Shown: one piece after another, positions 45,820-59,674 of the stretch
Layout: every line of letters begins with the position of its first letter
Numbering within the stretch: the stretch's first letter is position 1
Assembly (NCBI RefSeq): GCF_037325665.1
Contig: NC_090246.1
Coordinates: 88,568,063-88,632,062 of the forward strand
Length of the DNA: 64,000 nucleotides
Direction: 5' to 3'
DNA from: Littorina saxatilis
Taxonomy: Eukaryota; Mollusca; Gastropoda; Littorinimorpha; Littorinidae
Made by a program: the position numbers and the translations under genes
The notes under the pieces: model-generated
Database searches by the model: none
What the model was told of the DNA's origin: nothing
What the model saw: only the letters and a program-made list of their open reading frames with translations

Positions 45820-48800
45820 TCATTTGTTGCACTCGTCATTGACGGCCGACCATAGCGGGTACTTGCCCTGGCCACAGAAGATGCCCGAGAAATCGTCCAG
45901 AGGTATAGCCCAGGCCATTACTCCACCATAGCCGTTGCTTTTGATGTATTTCACCTGGAAAAACAAATACAGAAAAATGTTGTTTTTGGTGTATTTCACT
46001 TGGAAAAACAAAACAGAAACATGTTTTTGGTGTATTTCACCTGGAGAAACAACACAGAACTAGAAACATGTTGCTTTTGATGTATTTGACCTGGAGAAAC
46101 AAAACAGATACATGTTGCGTTTGATGTATTTCGTCTGGAGAAAGAAAAATAGAAACATGTTGCTTTTGATGTATTTCGTCTGGAGAAAGAAATATAGAAT
46201 CATGTTGCTTTTGATGTATTTCACATGAAGAAACAATACAAAAACATGTTAAGAATAAGGCCATGAGTTTTTTGCAAAATGGCGACACTGGTGAATTAAT
46301 ATTTGAACACAGACAGATTTTGCAAAACGTGAAACAGTTTTACGAAGATTTGTATAATCTGCAACCAACAGAAGACGTTGATTTACAGGAACTATTTATG
46401 GAAAAAACACACATACCATTTTGACAAATGAAGACAGAGATAATATTGAGGGGAATCTTACCTATACTGAAATGTGCTCAGCATTACGGAAAATTAAAAA
46501 CGGAACAAGCCCAGGACCTGACGGGTTTACAACAGAATTTTATAAATATTTCTTCCAGGATATTGGATTATTTCTGCTACGTTCTGCAAATGCTGGATTT
46601 CAATGTGGAGAATTGTCCGTTACACAGAAACAAGGCATTATTACATGCATTCCGAAACAAGACAAGCCAAAACAATTTATTAAGCACTGGCGGCCAATAT
46701 CCCTGCTTAACATATCCTATAAAAAAATTCATCCTGTATTGCGAATAGATTGAAAATAATGTTACCTAAGATTATTAGTGAACACCAAACAGGTTTTATG
46801 AAAGGAAGATTTATCGGGGATAATAAAAATTATACGTTTGCTGTATGATGTGTTGATGTTTACTGAAAGAGAAAATATACCAGGTTTGCTGCTTGCAATT
46901 GATTTTGAAAAGGCGTTCGACAGTGTGTCCTGGCTCTTTTTACAAAAGGCATTGGATTTTTTCAATTTTGGAAACGATGTAAAACAGTGGATACGAGTTT
47001 TTTATCAAGATATACAGACATGTGTTACAGTAAATGGCCAATATTCTGGTTGGTTTAATATAAGAAGAGGCGTCCGACAAGGCGATAGCCTCTCACCATA
47101 TTTGTATTTGATATGTTCCGAGACACTATCATTAATGTTTCGTAATAATTCTGTGATAAAAGGGGTGAAATTGAATAACGAGGAAGTGTTATTCAACTTA
47201 TTGTCTCAATTTGCGGACGATACAACTCTTTATTTGGATGGCAGTAAGGAATCGTTTGTTGAATGTGTTAAAACTTTACAGACATTTTCTAAATTTTCCG
47301 GAATAAAGATAAACAATGAAAAAACTCAAATTGTCTGGATTGGAAGAAAGCGAAATTCACAAGAAAGATATATGAGAAATATGAACTTCTGTTGGGACCC
47401 TGGGATTTTTAAAGTATTGGGAGTCAAATTTTCGACAAACACCGGCAACATTCTGAAAATTAATTATGAAGGAAAATTAAAAGAGATTAAAAGAATGTTA
47501 AACGATTGGAGCAGAAGACAGTTAACACCATTCGGTAGAATTATAATTTTGAAAACTTTGGTCCTTTCAAAATTGGCTTATTTATTAACTGTATTGCCAG
47601 ACCCAACCGAAGACTTTTTACGAGAAGTGAATGCAGCCTTTTTATATTTAGTCAAGTTTTGACTAAATATTTTAACATCGAGGGGAATCGAAACGAGGGT
47701 CGTGGTGTATGTGCGTGTGTGTGTGTGTCTGTGTGTCTGTGTGTCTGTGTGTGTGTGTGTGTAGAGCGATTCAGACTAAACTACTGGACCGATCTTTATG
47801 AAATTTGACATGAGAGTTCCTGGGTATGAAATCCCCATACGTTTTTTTCATTTTTTTGATAAATGTCTTTGATGACGTCATATCCGGCTTTTCGTGAAAG
47901 TTGAGGCGGCACTGTCACGCCCTCATTTTTCAACCAAATTGGTTCAAATTTTGGTCAAGTATTCTTCGACGAAGCCCGGGGTTCGGTATTGCATTTCAGC
48001 TTGGTGGCTTAAAAATTAATTAATGACTTTGGTCATTAAAAATCTGAAAATTGTAAAAAAAAATAAAAATTTATAAAACGATCCAAATTTACGTTTATCT
48101 TATTCTCCATCATTTGCTGATTCCAAAAACATATAAATATGTTATATTCGGATTAAAAACAAGCTCTGAAAATTAAATATATAAAAATTATTATCAAAAT
48201 TAAATGGTCCAAATCAATTTAAAAACACTTTCATCTTATTCCTTGTCGGTTCCTGATTCCAAAAACATATAGATATGATATGTTTGGATTAAAAACACGC
48301 TCAGAAAGTTAAAACAAAGAGAGGTACAGAAAAGCGTGCTATCCTTCTTAGCGCAACTACTACCCCGCTCTTCTTGTCAATTTCACTGCCTTTCCCATGA
48401 GCGGTGGACTGACGATGCTACGAGTATACGGTCTTGCTGAAAAATGGCAGCTACTTGACTAAATATTGTATTTTCGCCTTACGCGACTTGTTATTCCTTC
48501 CTGTGGAAGGGTAAACCTGCAAAGATTCGGCGTAATGTCGTTTGCAGACCCTATTGCAATGGTGGTCTGAATATGATTGACATTTACACTTTTGTGGCAT
48601 CAGTAAAGATAAATTGGATTCGCAGATTAAAGAAATTTGAATTTGATGTAAAAAAGCTTATTTTTGATATGATACCTGGAATGAAAGACATATTTAAAGC
48701 GGGTGCCGAGTATGTAAATGTGTTAATGAAACGATGTGGTGACAGTTTTTGGAAGGATGTTTTGAAACGTTAAGAAATGCTGTTCTTTAAGCGAGGTAAT

Positions 48801-49081
48801 TAATGTGAATGATTTTGTTTCCGAATGTATACATTACAATTTGAACATTATACGAGACCACGGTACAATAGTAAATAAGGAATGGATTGAAAATGATGTA
48901 GTGTTTGTCCATCAGTTGCTACATTTAAATGGAAATTTCTTTACCTTTGAAGAATTTAGGTTAAATTTTCCTTTTGTTCAAACTAATTTTTTTATTTAGT
49001 CAAGTTTTGACTAAATATTTTAACATCGAGGGGGAATCGAAACGAGGGTATGGTGTATGTGTGTCTGTCTGTCTGTCTGTC

Positions 49082-49123
<42 letters not shown>

Positions 49124-51416
49124 GATTCAGACTAAACTACTGGACCGATCTTTATGAAATTTGACATGAGAGTTCCTGGGTATGAAATCCCCGAACGTTT
49201 TATTTTTTTGATAAATGTCTTTGATGACGTCATATCCGGCTTTTCGTGAAAGTTGAGGCGGCACTGTCACGCCCTCATTTTTCAACCAAATTGGTTGAAA
49301 TTTTGGTCAAGTAATCTTCGACGAAGCCCGGGGTTCGGTATTGCATTTCAGCTTGGTGGCTTAAAAATTAATTAATGACTTTGGTCATTAAAAATCTGAA
49401 AATTGTAAAAAAAAATAAAAATTGATAAAACGATCCAAATTTACGTTTATGTTATTCTCCATCATTTGCTGATTCCAAAAACATATAAATATGTTATATT
49501 CGGATTAAAAACAAGCTCTGAAAATTAAATATATAAAAATTATTATCAAATTTTTTTTTTCGAAATCAATTCACAATTCAAAAACACTTTCATCTTATTC
49601 CTTGTCGATTCCTGATTCCAAAAATATATAGATATGATATGTTTGGATTAAAAACACGCTCAGAAAGTTAAAACGAAGAGAGGTACAGAAAAGCGTGCTA
49701 TCCTTCTTAGCGCAACGAATACCCCGCTCTTCTTGTCAATTCCACGGGCACTGCCTTTGCCACGGGCGGTGGAGTGACGATGCTACGAGTATACGGTCTT
49801 GCTGCGTTGCGTTGCGTTCAGTTTCATTCTGTGAGTTCGACAGCTACTTGACTAAATATTGTATTTTCGCCTTACGTGACTTGTTTATTCTATGAGGGAG
49901 TGATTAAGTCCTTACGAAAATATCAGAGAAAAGTACAAATTGATTCGTTGAATGGTTTTCAGATTAGGGATTATAAACCCTGGCAGATGTGATGATGACC
50001 CTGCAGGCATGAACAGATGGAATATGTATTTTTACAACCTGAACTGGAAACAGATTTTTGATAAGTGTTTTAAAACAACTAAGGACACACAGTTAACAAG
50101 GTTCCAGACCAGATTGCTTCACCGCATTCTTGGTGTTGCTAGCCGGTTATTTGTTCAAAAGGTTCTTGACAGTCTAGTCCCCTTTGTGCCTTTTGTAGAA
50201 TTAAAAATTAAAAAATTTCCCATATATTTTGGTACTGCCCGCTTAGTCGGAAATTTTGGACGGATTTGGAAGATTTGTGAAACAGTAGTGGTATTTACGG
50301 CGCAAATGTTCTTTTTACAGAAGAATGTATTTTGTTTGGGTGTATGAACAATGTTAAGGTAGATGTGGTTTTGGATTTTATCATTTTGTTTGCAAAGTTT
50401 TATATTTATAAGAGTAAGTTACAAGAGACAAGGCCACTGTTAGAAATATTTTTAAGAAATTTGAAATACAGATTTGAAATAGAAAAATATTCCAGTTTCA
50501 ATTCTGGCAACATTACCAAATTTGTAGAATTATGGACCCCATATGAAGAGTTGGTTAGGTAGTACGCTAGGTTGTGCAGAGATGTGATGATTTGCGTATA
50601 TATATATGTGTTTTGGTTTTGATTTTTGTTTGTTTGTTTGTTTTTTGTTTGACGGTATTATTAACTGACTGTATTATTATTAAGCAGGTAATACGTCCAT
50701 AATGTCAAGTATTGTAATCTGCATGTTATGTTAAGCTCCGGCCTTACTTGTAGGCGAACAGTATGTTGTATGTCCGTCTGTCTGTTATGTCCTAATGCTG
50801 TATGGGCCTATATATATATATATATATATATGTCTTGTATACTTGCCATTTACATTATTATTATAAATGTTGATGGATGAATGATGATACATTGTAGACG
50901 GATGCATGTTATTGATTAAAAGCCCCACAATAATGTGCTTGGCAACAAAAAAAATAATAAAAAATACAGAAACATGTTGCTTTTGATGTATTTCATCTGG
51001 AGAGACAATACAGAAACATGTTGCTTTTGATGTATTTCATCTGGAGAGACAATACAGAAACATGTTGCTTTTGATGTATTGTACCTTTACAAACAACACA
51101 GAAACATACATCTTATTACAATTCTACATCTCGTGAACGTTGTAAAAAAAAAATTGTAAATATCCCGATAATGGAGTCTTAACATGTTGAGAAAAAAAAT
51201 CAAATACTTTTTCACGAAGGCTGGTTGGGTCGTCATAACCAATCCAATGTTGGCCTTTCACCATGTAGGGAACTTTCATCTCTGGGATGATCTCGCTGAC
51301 GTCAGCACTGTCCAGCTGAGTGCACACCTGAAACAGTCAAGATGTTGTACACAGAAAGCAATCACAGGACAGTTGGTCCTCATTGTCCGCGAGTGCGTTA
51401 GAACCCACCAAAACGT

Positions 51417-51489
<73 letters not shown>

Positions 51490-54400
51490 TTGTGTGTGTG
51501 TGTTTGTGTGTGCGTGTTTGTGTGTGTGTGTGTATGTGTGTGTGTGCTCGCGCCCGTGTTGTCGTGTGTGTTTTCTCTCTGTGATAAGAAAAAGTAATCG
51601 AAACAAATTTACAAGACACAAATTCAAGACTTACAACCACTGGTTATACCCGGTGATCTCTCTTCAATTTACTTTTAGGCTTTAGGCCTAATTACAGCAA
51701 TTTTGCTTTGTTAAAAGAATTTAATACAGAAAAAATCCCAACTGGTCCATTTTACGAGCTTGGGCGCCATCACGAATATATATATGTAATACTTCAAAAT
51801 AACAGGATACAACTCAGTGTGCGAGTCACAATAATTAAAGTATGAATCAGATGTGTTTGTTTCAGTTCAATTAGAACAATATTTAAAACACAACCAGATA
51901 TTAAAGAAAACTATAAAAACAGAAAAAAAATAAAGGAAATTATCCTCTTGCACGTAAAAAAGACAGTTTGATATATTTTTTGACAACTTTAGTGCTAGTT
52001 CTAGATTATATTTACGTGTATGGCCGTTTTTACCCGCCATTTGTGTGGTCAGACTCCGTTTATTTTAGTTAGTAGATGGACTGACAAAATCTAGTCTACC
52101 TCATGACGAGCTCAGAGACCTAGTTGATAAGACACCGGCCTCCCAAGCGGGAGGTCGTTGGTTCGATTCCCGGCCGCGCCTGGTGGGTTAAGGGTGGTGA
52201 TTTTTCCGATCTCCCAGGTCAACTTCCACGCTGACCTGCTAGAGCCTTAGCCCCCTTCGAGAGTACACACAAGCACAAGACCAAGTGCGCAAGTTCTGTG
52301 GGTTATAGAAACACGAACATATCAAGCATGCATCCCCCACAAGCGGCGCATGGCTGCCTAAATGGCGGGGTAAAAACGGTTATACACGTGAAAACCCACT
52401 CGTGCAAAAAAAACCACGTGTGTACGTGGCAGTTTCAGCCCATTAACGCAGAAGAAGAAGAAGAAAAAAAAGTCTACCTCATAGTAAGCCAGAAAACCAC
52501 CTTCTTTTGTGTATGAACCTGCGGTACCAGGACCAATGGCAGGGGCACCCAGGGAGGTGTCTGATGACGACAGGGTGAAGGTGCGGCCATACAGGGGTAC
52601 CCCGATCACCAGCTTGTCTTTAGGGGTACCTAGCTCCACCCAGTATCTGGCGGCCCAGTCCTGCAGACAGACCTTGCTACTGTGAACATTTGTCAATCCT
52701 GCTTGTCTTTAAGGGTAGCTAGCTCCACCCAGTATCTGGCGGCCCAGTCCTGCAGACGGACCTTGCTACTGTGACCATTTGGTCATCATGGGTTTCTCAA
52801 TCAATCAATCAATCAATATGAAGCTTATATAGCGCGTATTCCGTGGGTACAGTTCTAAGCGCTTGTCGAAGAGTTGTCAACACAGGACTAACAAAGAAAC
52901 TAACATCTTCAGACGGACACGAACCCTATCACACACTAGCAAACCCTGGTAAACATACAACAAACAACTGTTTAACAACAATGTACACATCAATAGCTAG
53001 GTCCAAACAAAATAATATTAAGCACAAAGAAAACACCTCTCACAGAGCACAGCACAAGAATGTCTTTTGGGGCACAACACATCACGTCGAACATGAAAGT
53101 CGCAGCCAGCTACGGGAAGAACTGAGTCTTCAACCTACTCTTGAACGCGTCAAGAGAGGGGCTCTGGCGAAGCTCAAGCGGCAGGGAGTTCCAGACGGAG
53201 GGGCCCGCGGAGGGAAATGCACGCTGACCAGCAGATGCGAGTTTCGAGCGAGGGATGTGGAGGCGGAGAGGGTCAGCAGCAGAACGAAGGGGACGGTCGG
53301 AGGGCTGGGTGTACAGGTCCAGGGAGGATTGAAGGTACTCGGGAGCAGGAACTCGGTTTCTACGTGATTATCACTACGATGTACATGTACTGTACACTTA
53401 CCACATTGAGGTACAGGTCATCGCCAGTCTCACTGGGGTGAGAGTACAGCGGACTGTTGTGGCCGGTCTTGGCCTCCCAGCCCCCGTGAAGGTCATAGGT
53501 CATCAGGTTGATGAAATCCAGGTCTCTGAGTTTGTTACGTTTCGAGGAAAAAAGGCAAGAACAGATTTGTGACCCTCCACCACGAAATGAGTCGCATGTC
53601 ACCTCGCGCGGTTCTGCGCTAGGCTTAATATAAGTCCGGGGAGTGTCTGGTAACAGTGTGAGGGTCACCTTAGTCACAGGTTTATAACTCAAACAGTTTT
53701 CGCTCTTTTCTAAAAACGGTTTTCACCACTGGATAGAGCATAAAAAACTCTTTAGGAAAATGTAAACATATGAAAATCATGCAAAGGTGACATGCGACTC
53801 ATCCGTCGTGGAGGGTCACATTTGATGTAAGAAACAACGGACCTGTGCTCGGTAAATAATTCTGGAGGTTGTAGTTGTATTCCCTTCAATCAACAACAAA
53901 TGTATAATACTAGATGGTGTTTAGAGGGTTTACCCCTTTGTAAACATTGAATCACGAGAAGTTACCAAGAAGACACTAGAGAAAGAGAGAGAAAGACTTT
54001 CTTTCTTTATTTATTTGGTGTTTAACGTCTTTTTCAACCACGAAGGTTATATCGCGACGGGGGAAGGGGGGAGATGGGAAAGAGCCACTTGTCAATTGTT
54101 TCTTGTTCACAAAAGCACTAATCAAAAATTTGCTCCAGGGGCTTGCAACGTAGTACACCACGTTACCCTCCACCACGGAATGGGTCGCATGTCACCTTTG
54201 CATGATTTTCATATTTTTACATTTTCATAAAGAGTTTTTTATGCTCTATCCAATGGTGAAAACCGTTTTAGAAAAGATCGAAAACTGTTTGAGTTATAAG
54301 CCTGTGACTAAGGTGACCCTCACACTGTTACCAGACACTCCCCGGACTTATATTAAGCCTAGCGCAGAACCGCGCGAGGTGACATGCGACTCATTTCGTG

Positions 54401-54622
54401 GTGGAGGGTCACATATATCACCTTACTGGGAGAATGCAAGTTTCCAGTACAAAGGACTTAACATTTCTTACATACTGCTTGACTAAAATCTTTACAAAAA
54501 TTGACTATATTCTATACAAGAAACACTTAACAAGGGTAAAAGGAGAAACAGAATCCGTTAGTCGCCTCTTACGACATGCTGGGGAGCATCGGGTAAATTC
54601 TTCCCCCTAACCCGCGGGGGGT

Positions 54623-54653
<31 letters not shown>

Positions 54654-57311
54654 GAGATATGAACAGGGAGAGAAAGAAAAAGAGAAAGATTTAAGATAAG
54701 ATAAATCTGTATTTGTATAGGGTGATGGAATACGCATTTTTTTGCATCCAGCCCTCGACCCAAAAAAGGGAAACAATTGTTTAAAGTATAGATATACCAA
54801 AGAAAGAGAGAGAGAGAGGGGGAGAGAGAGACACACAGAGAGAAAGAGAGAGAAAATGCCCCCAGTACTTAGTAAATGTATTGCCCCCTCTTTTAGTTCT
54901 CTTCTTCTTCTTTGTTCATGGGCTTAGACTCCCACGTTCACTCATGTTTGTTTGTTTTTTGCACGAGTGGAATTTTACGTGTATGACCGTTTTTACCCCG
55001 CCATTTAGGCAGCCATACGCCGATTTCGGGGGAGGCATGCAGGGTATTTTCGTGTTTCTATAACACACCGACCTCTGACATAGATTACAGGATCTTTTTC
55101 GTGCGCACTTGGTCTTGTGCTTGCGTGTACACACGGGGGTGTTCGGACACCGAGGAGAGTCTGCACACAAAGTTGACTCTGAGAAATAAATCTCTCGCCG
55201 AACGTGGGGACGAACTCACGCTGACAGCGGCCAACTGGATACAAATCCAGCGCGCTACCGACAGAGCTCCTCTTTTAGTTGATATTAATCCGTATTATAG
55301 ACGAAGACCATTAGAAAGACACGTGCCTCCACATAGAACCGAATTATTCCGCAACTCTTTTATCCCAAAAACGACTGTACTGTGGAACACCTTACCAGAT
55401 AACATTAAAATGACCACCTCCTTGAGCGAGTTCAAATTTTTTTTGTCAAGTGCTGATTTTAAAGTACCATGCCATTATTATTCTGGAGAAAGATTTGAAC
55501 AAGTACATCATTGCAGATTGCGTATTGGTATGAGTGATTTGAATTTTGATTTATGCAAGCGGCACCTTAAGGATTCAATCAATCAATCAATCAATCAATA
55601 TGAGGCTTATATCGCGCGTATTCCGTGGGTACAGTTCTAAGCGCAGGGATTTATTTTATTTTTTCAATTTGTATTCAAGGCGCAGGGATTTATTTATGCC
55701 GTGTGAGATGGAATGTTTTTACACAATACATCACGCATTCACATCGGCCAGCAGATCGCAGCCATTTCGTCGCATATCCTACTTTTCACGGCCTATTATT
55801 CCAAGTCACACGGGTATTTTGGTGGACATTTTTATCTATGCCTATACAATTTTGCCAGGAAAGACCCTTTTGTCAATCGTGGGATCTTTAACGTGCACAC
55901 CCCAATGTAGTGTACACGAAGGGACCTCGGTTTTTCGTCTCATCCGAAAGACTAGCACTTGAACCCACCACCTAGGTTAGGAAAGGGGGAGAAAATAGCG
56001 GCCTGACCCAGGGTCGAACACGCAACCTCTCGATTCCGAGCGCAAGTGCGTTACCACTCGGCCACCAAGCCCCAGGAATGCCCTCAATGCGAGTGTGGTT
56101 ATCCCAGCGAGACTGCTGAACATTACTTATTGCATTGTCCCATGTATAGAGATATAAGATTATTGTCCATTGATAATTTGACAAATGATTATAAGTATAT
56201 CGAAATATTATTGAAAGGCATCCCGCAATATCCACGAAATGTCAACCAGACCATATTCATAACTGTACAGGACTATATTAGACAGACGGGCAGGTTCCGT
56301 AAATGAGCCTCTATATTTCACTCATAACATTTATTAGACACTGTCAAGTGACATGCTGCCTGACAAATCTTTCCCCATAAACTCTCTCATGTTCTTTTGT
56401 TGTTTTTCGACTTATTAATTATGTCTCGATTTATGCGCAATGTAGTGACTTTTCCTCTGTTCACAATACGCATTATGTGCACTTATTACAATTGAAATGA
56501 GATCCACTCTCCTCAAATATTGGCGCTCCAAGTCTTCTTCTTCTTCTTCTTTTTCCCTTAAGCTAGCTGCTAGCTACGGCCGGGCCGCGACGAGCTAGTT
56601 CGGCGAACGTTCGCCGACGTCATCAAATCAGGGGATTCAATACACAATACAATACAATACAATAACTTTATTAATCTCTAAAAGAGAAATTGCATTGCTG
56701 AGCTTTTGTGTCCGTAATAAAACATACATAAAACATTCAAAAATAAACATTTGTTCTTTGTCATTCATACATTCTTGTGTTCTTATACATTTCTTCAATT
56801 CATACATCAATATTCTATCATATTCTATCAATATTCCCCTATTATTTGGTTGCAGCTGCGAGTTAGTACACAGAACTGGTTCGGTGGAATGTTCGCCGAG
56901 CGTTCGACGGGCTGGTTCGGCGTGGTTCGGCTGTGGTCGGTGGCGGGCTTAACTCCTATTCCTGTTCTCTCGTGCCCTTTCCCCACCTCCTGTATCACCA
57001 ACCCCTTCCCATTTTCTGCTTGTCTGTGTATCTGTTTTGTTTTTTGTTTTGTTTCTTCGTTTCCTGAAATGAGTTAATGTATTTATTCCGCCATCATGCT
57101 AACCCTTGTTTTGTAATTACTATGATTGCTTAAAATAAGCATTATATGCTTGAGTATGTAATCATCCATGCATTGTTCTTGTCATGATTAAAATTGAATA
57201 AAGTTTTGTTTAAACCAAAGAGAGAGATTAAGATAAGATAAATCTTTATTTTCAGTGGGTAATGGAACACGAGAGAGAGAGAGAGAGACAGACAAAGAGA
57301 GAGACAGACAA

Positions 57312-57406
<95 letters not shown>

Positions 57407-59638
57407 AACAGAGAGAGAGATAGATAGATAGACAGAGATAGACAGAAACAGAGACAGAGATTTACAACTGACTTGGCAATCTCAGCAACTTCGTATGCTG
57501 TGTCGATCTGTCCCTTCCCAGCAGCCACTGCGGCTGTCAGAAGAAGAGTCTGTCCACTGTCAGCAGCGTCGGTGTTGTAAGTCGTTCTCAATTGCTGATG
57601 GAAGAAGCAAATCAGAACGACTACAACTTGAGCACTGCGCTCAGTCAGATCTTATTGCAGCTAAGTTCTTTACTAAAGTGAAGCCTTGAATACCCTTTCC
57701 CACACACGGGTTGCAACAAGCTTTTCGATGAATTGTGTTTCGGAGATCATTTCCAAAAGGGATGGAAACAGAATAGCCAAAATCATCTGACATGACCCTG
57801 AGCTGTGGTGCAGAACCCAAGACCTCAGACTGACAGCCCACTTCAACAACATCACGGGCTAACAAATTTAGAAGCAGCCATCATCGAACGCTAAAGAAGA
57901 AGAACAACAGAATCTGACATGACCTGAGGATTTTGAACCTCGACCAAATGTTCTCGACCTTTTATACCTCGACCTTATGGTTCTCGCCCGTCCAAAGCAC
58001 ACCTATTTTCTTTCTCTTTTTTTCAACCACACGTTGGGTGCTTTGTGGTCTTCAAAATACCCCCTTCGCGTGGATCACTAACAAACGATTCTTGCTTGGA
58101 TCCAACCCCTGAATCTGATAAGCTGTTTGCAGGTCGCCATATTTCCTTCAACGACAGCAATTGTAAAAGCTATTGAAGGATGAATAAATCACGATACAGG
58201 TCAAATCGAAGACCTGTTTACGTGTTTGTTTCCCTTCTTGACGCACAGAGCGTGCCAAATCCACACACTCTGAACAATCCTTACCTTGACGAGAGCTGTA
58301 AACTTCTGCTTGTCTTCAGGGGGGCTTCCTCGGTTGCCCGGATACTCCCAGTCAAGGTCAAGGCCGTCAAAGCCGTGTTGTGCGAGGAAGGTGATGGAGT
58401 GATTAGCAAAGTCCTGGCGACTGGTTTCATTGGCCACCATGGCCGTGAAGGAAGCTGACCCCATGTTCCAGCCTCCCACAGCCAGTAAGGTCTTCAGGTC
58501 AGGGTTTAGTGCCTTGAGGTCGTTCATTTTCTCGTACCTGTTAGCACAGTGGACACACAGCAATGTGTCGTAACTCTCAGCTTGGTGTGGGGCTTTAGGC
58601 GTTACAATATAAGCAGCTGAGGCATATTCTCGAATTAACCCCTTGGAAGTGACGTCTCCTTTTAAAAGAAGAGCGACTGTTTGAGATTCACTCCTGGGCT
58701 GTGAGCCACGTTAGGAGCTCAAACGGGATATTGCCGCAGCTGTATTTGGCAATTCGCGCTTTTTGTAGCTGCATTCAGTTCACGAAAGAGATGGCTAAAT
58801 ACGGGGAGACAACTGTTTCACATCCGTCTAATGTCGTCTGCTAATTCTCATTGGAAGCTGAAGTGCGATTCAGTAGAAGCACTCATAACTGTTATCCTGA
58901 TAAGTAAACTGGGCCCTATTTGGATGACAGAGGTGCACTGCAGTTAACTTGTTTGTTCGTTCATGGACTGACACTCCCACGGCTTTTAAGTGTATGACCG
59001 TTTTTACCCCGCCATTTAGGCAGCCATACGCCGCTTTCGGGGGAGGCATGCTGGGTATTTTCGTGTTTCTATAACCCACCGAACTCTGACATGGATTACA
59101 GGATCTTTTTCGTGCGTACTTGGTCTTGTGCTTGCGTGTACACACGGGGGTGTTCGGACACCGAGGAGAGTCTGCACACAAAGTTGACTCTGAGAAATAA
59201 ATCTCTCGCCGAACGTGGGGACGAACTAACGCTGACAGCGGCCAACTGGATACAAATCCAGCGCGCTACCGACTGAGCTACATCCCCGCCCGCAGTTAAC
59301 TTGTATGAAGACAATGTAGAGCAATGGTTTTGGGGGGCCTTAAGCGCCTGCATGACTTTGTCGTTCAGTTTTCTGCACGCCTAGAACGAGGATTTAGAAT
59401 AACCTCCCCTGATAAGAGTGATAACACACACGGGTGGGGCAGAGGTGAGTACCAAGAAGAGAAAGTTTATTTTATTATCCGTTGCTTGGTATGTGGCCAA
59501 GTGGTGGGATGGTCTCATCCCATGTTCAAGCCTGGTCAGATCTGAAGCAGTGAACCCAAACAATTTACACGGGAATTAGTGAAAGTCTTTAACCCAAGTA
59601 GGAATTGAAAGCCGACAATCAACATGTCTCCTTTATTG

Positions 59639-59674
<36 letters not shown>

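Noticed and set aside
45955-46250. A CRISPR-like or protein-coding repeat array
   Set aside because: Units are contiguous ~44-bp copies of the splice acceptor and exon start, without spacers.
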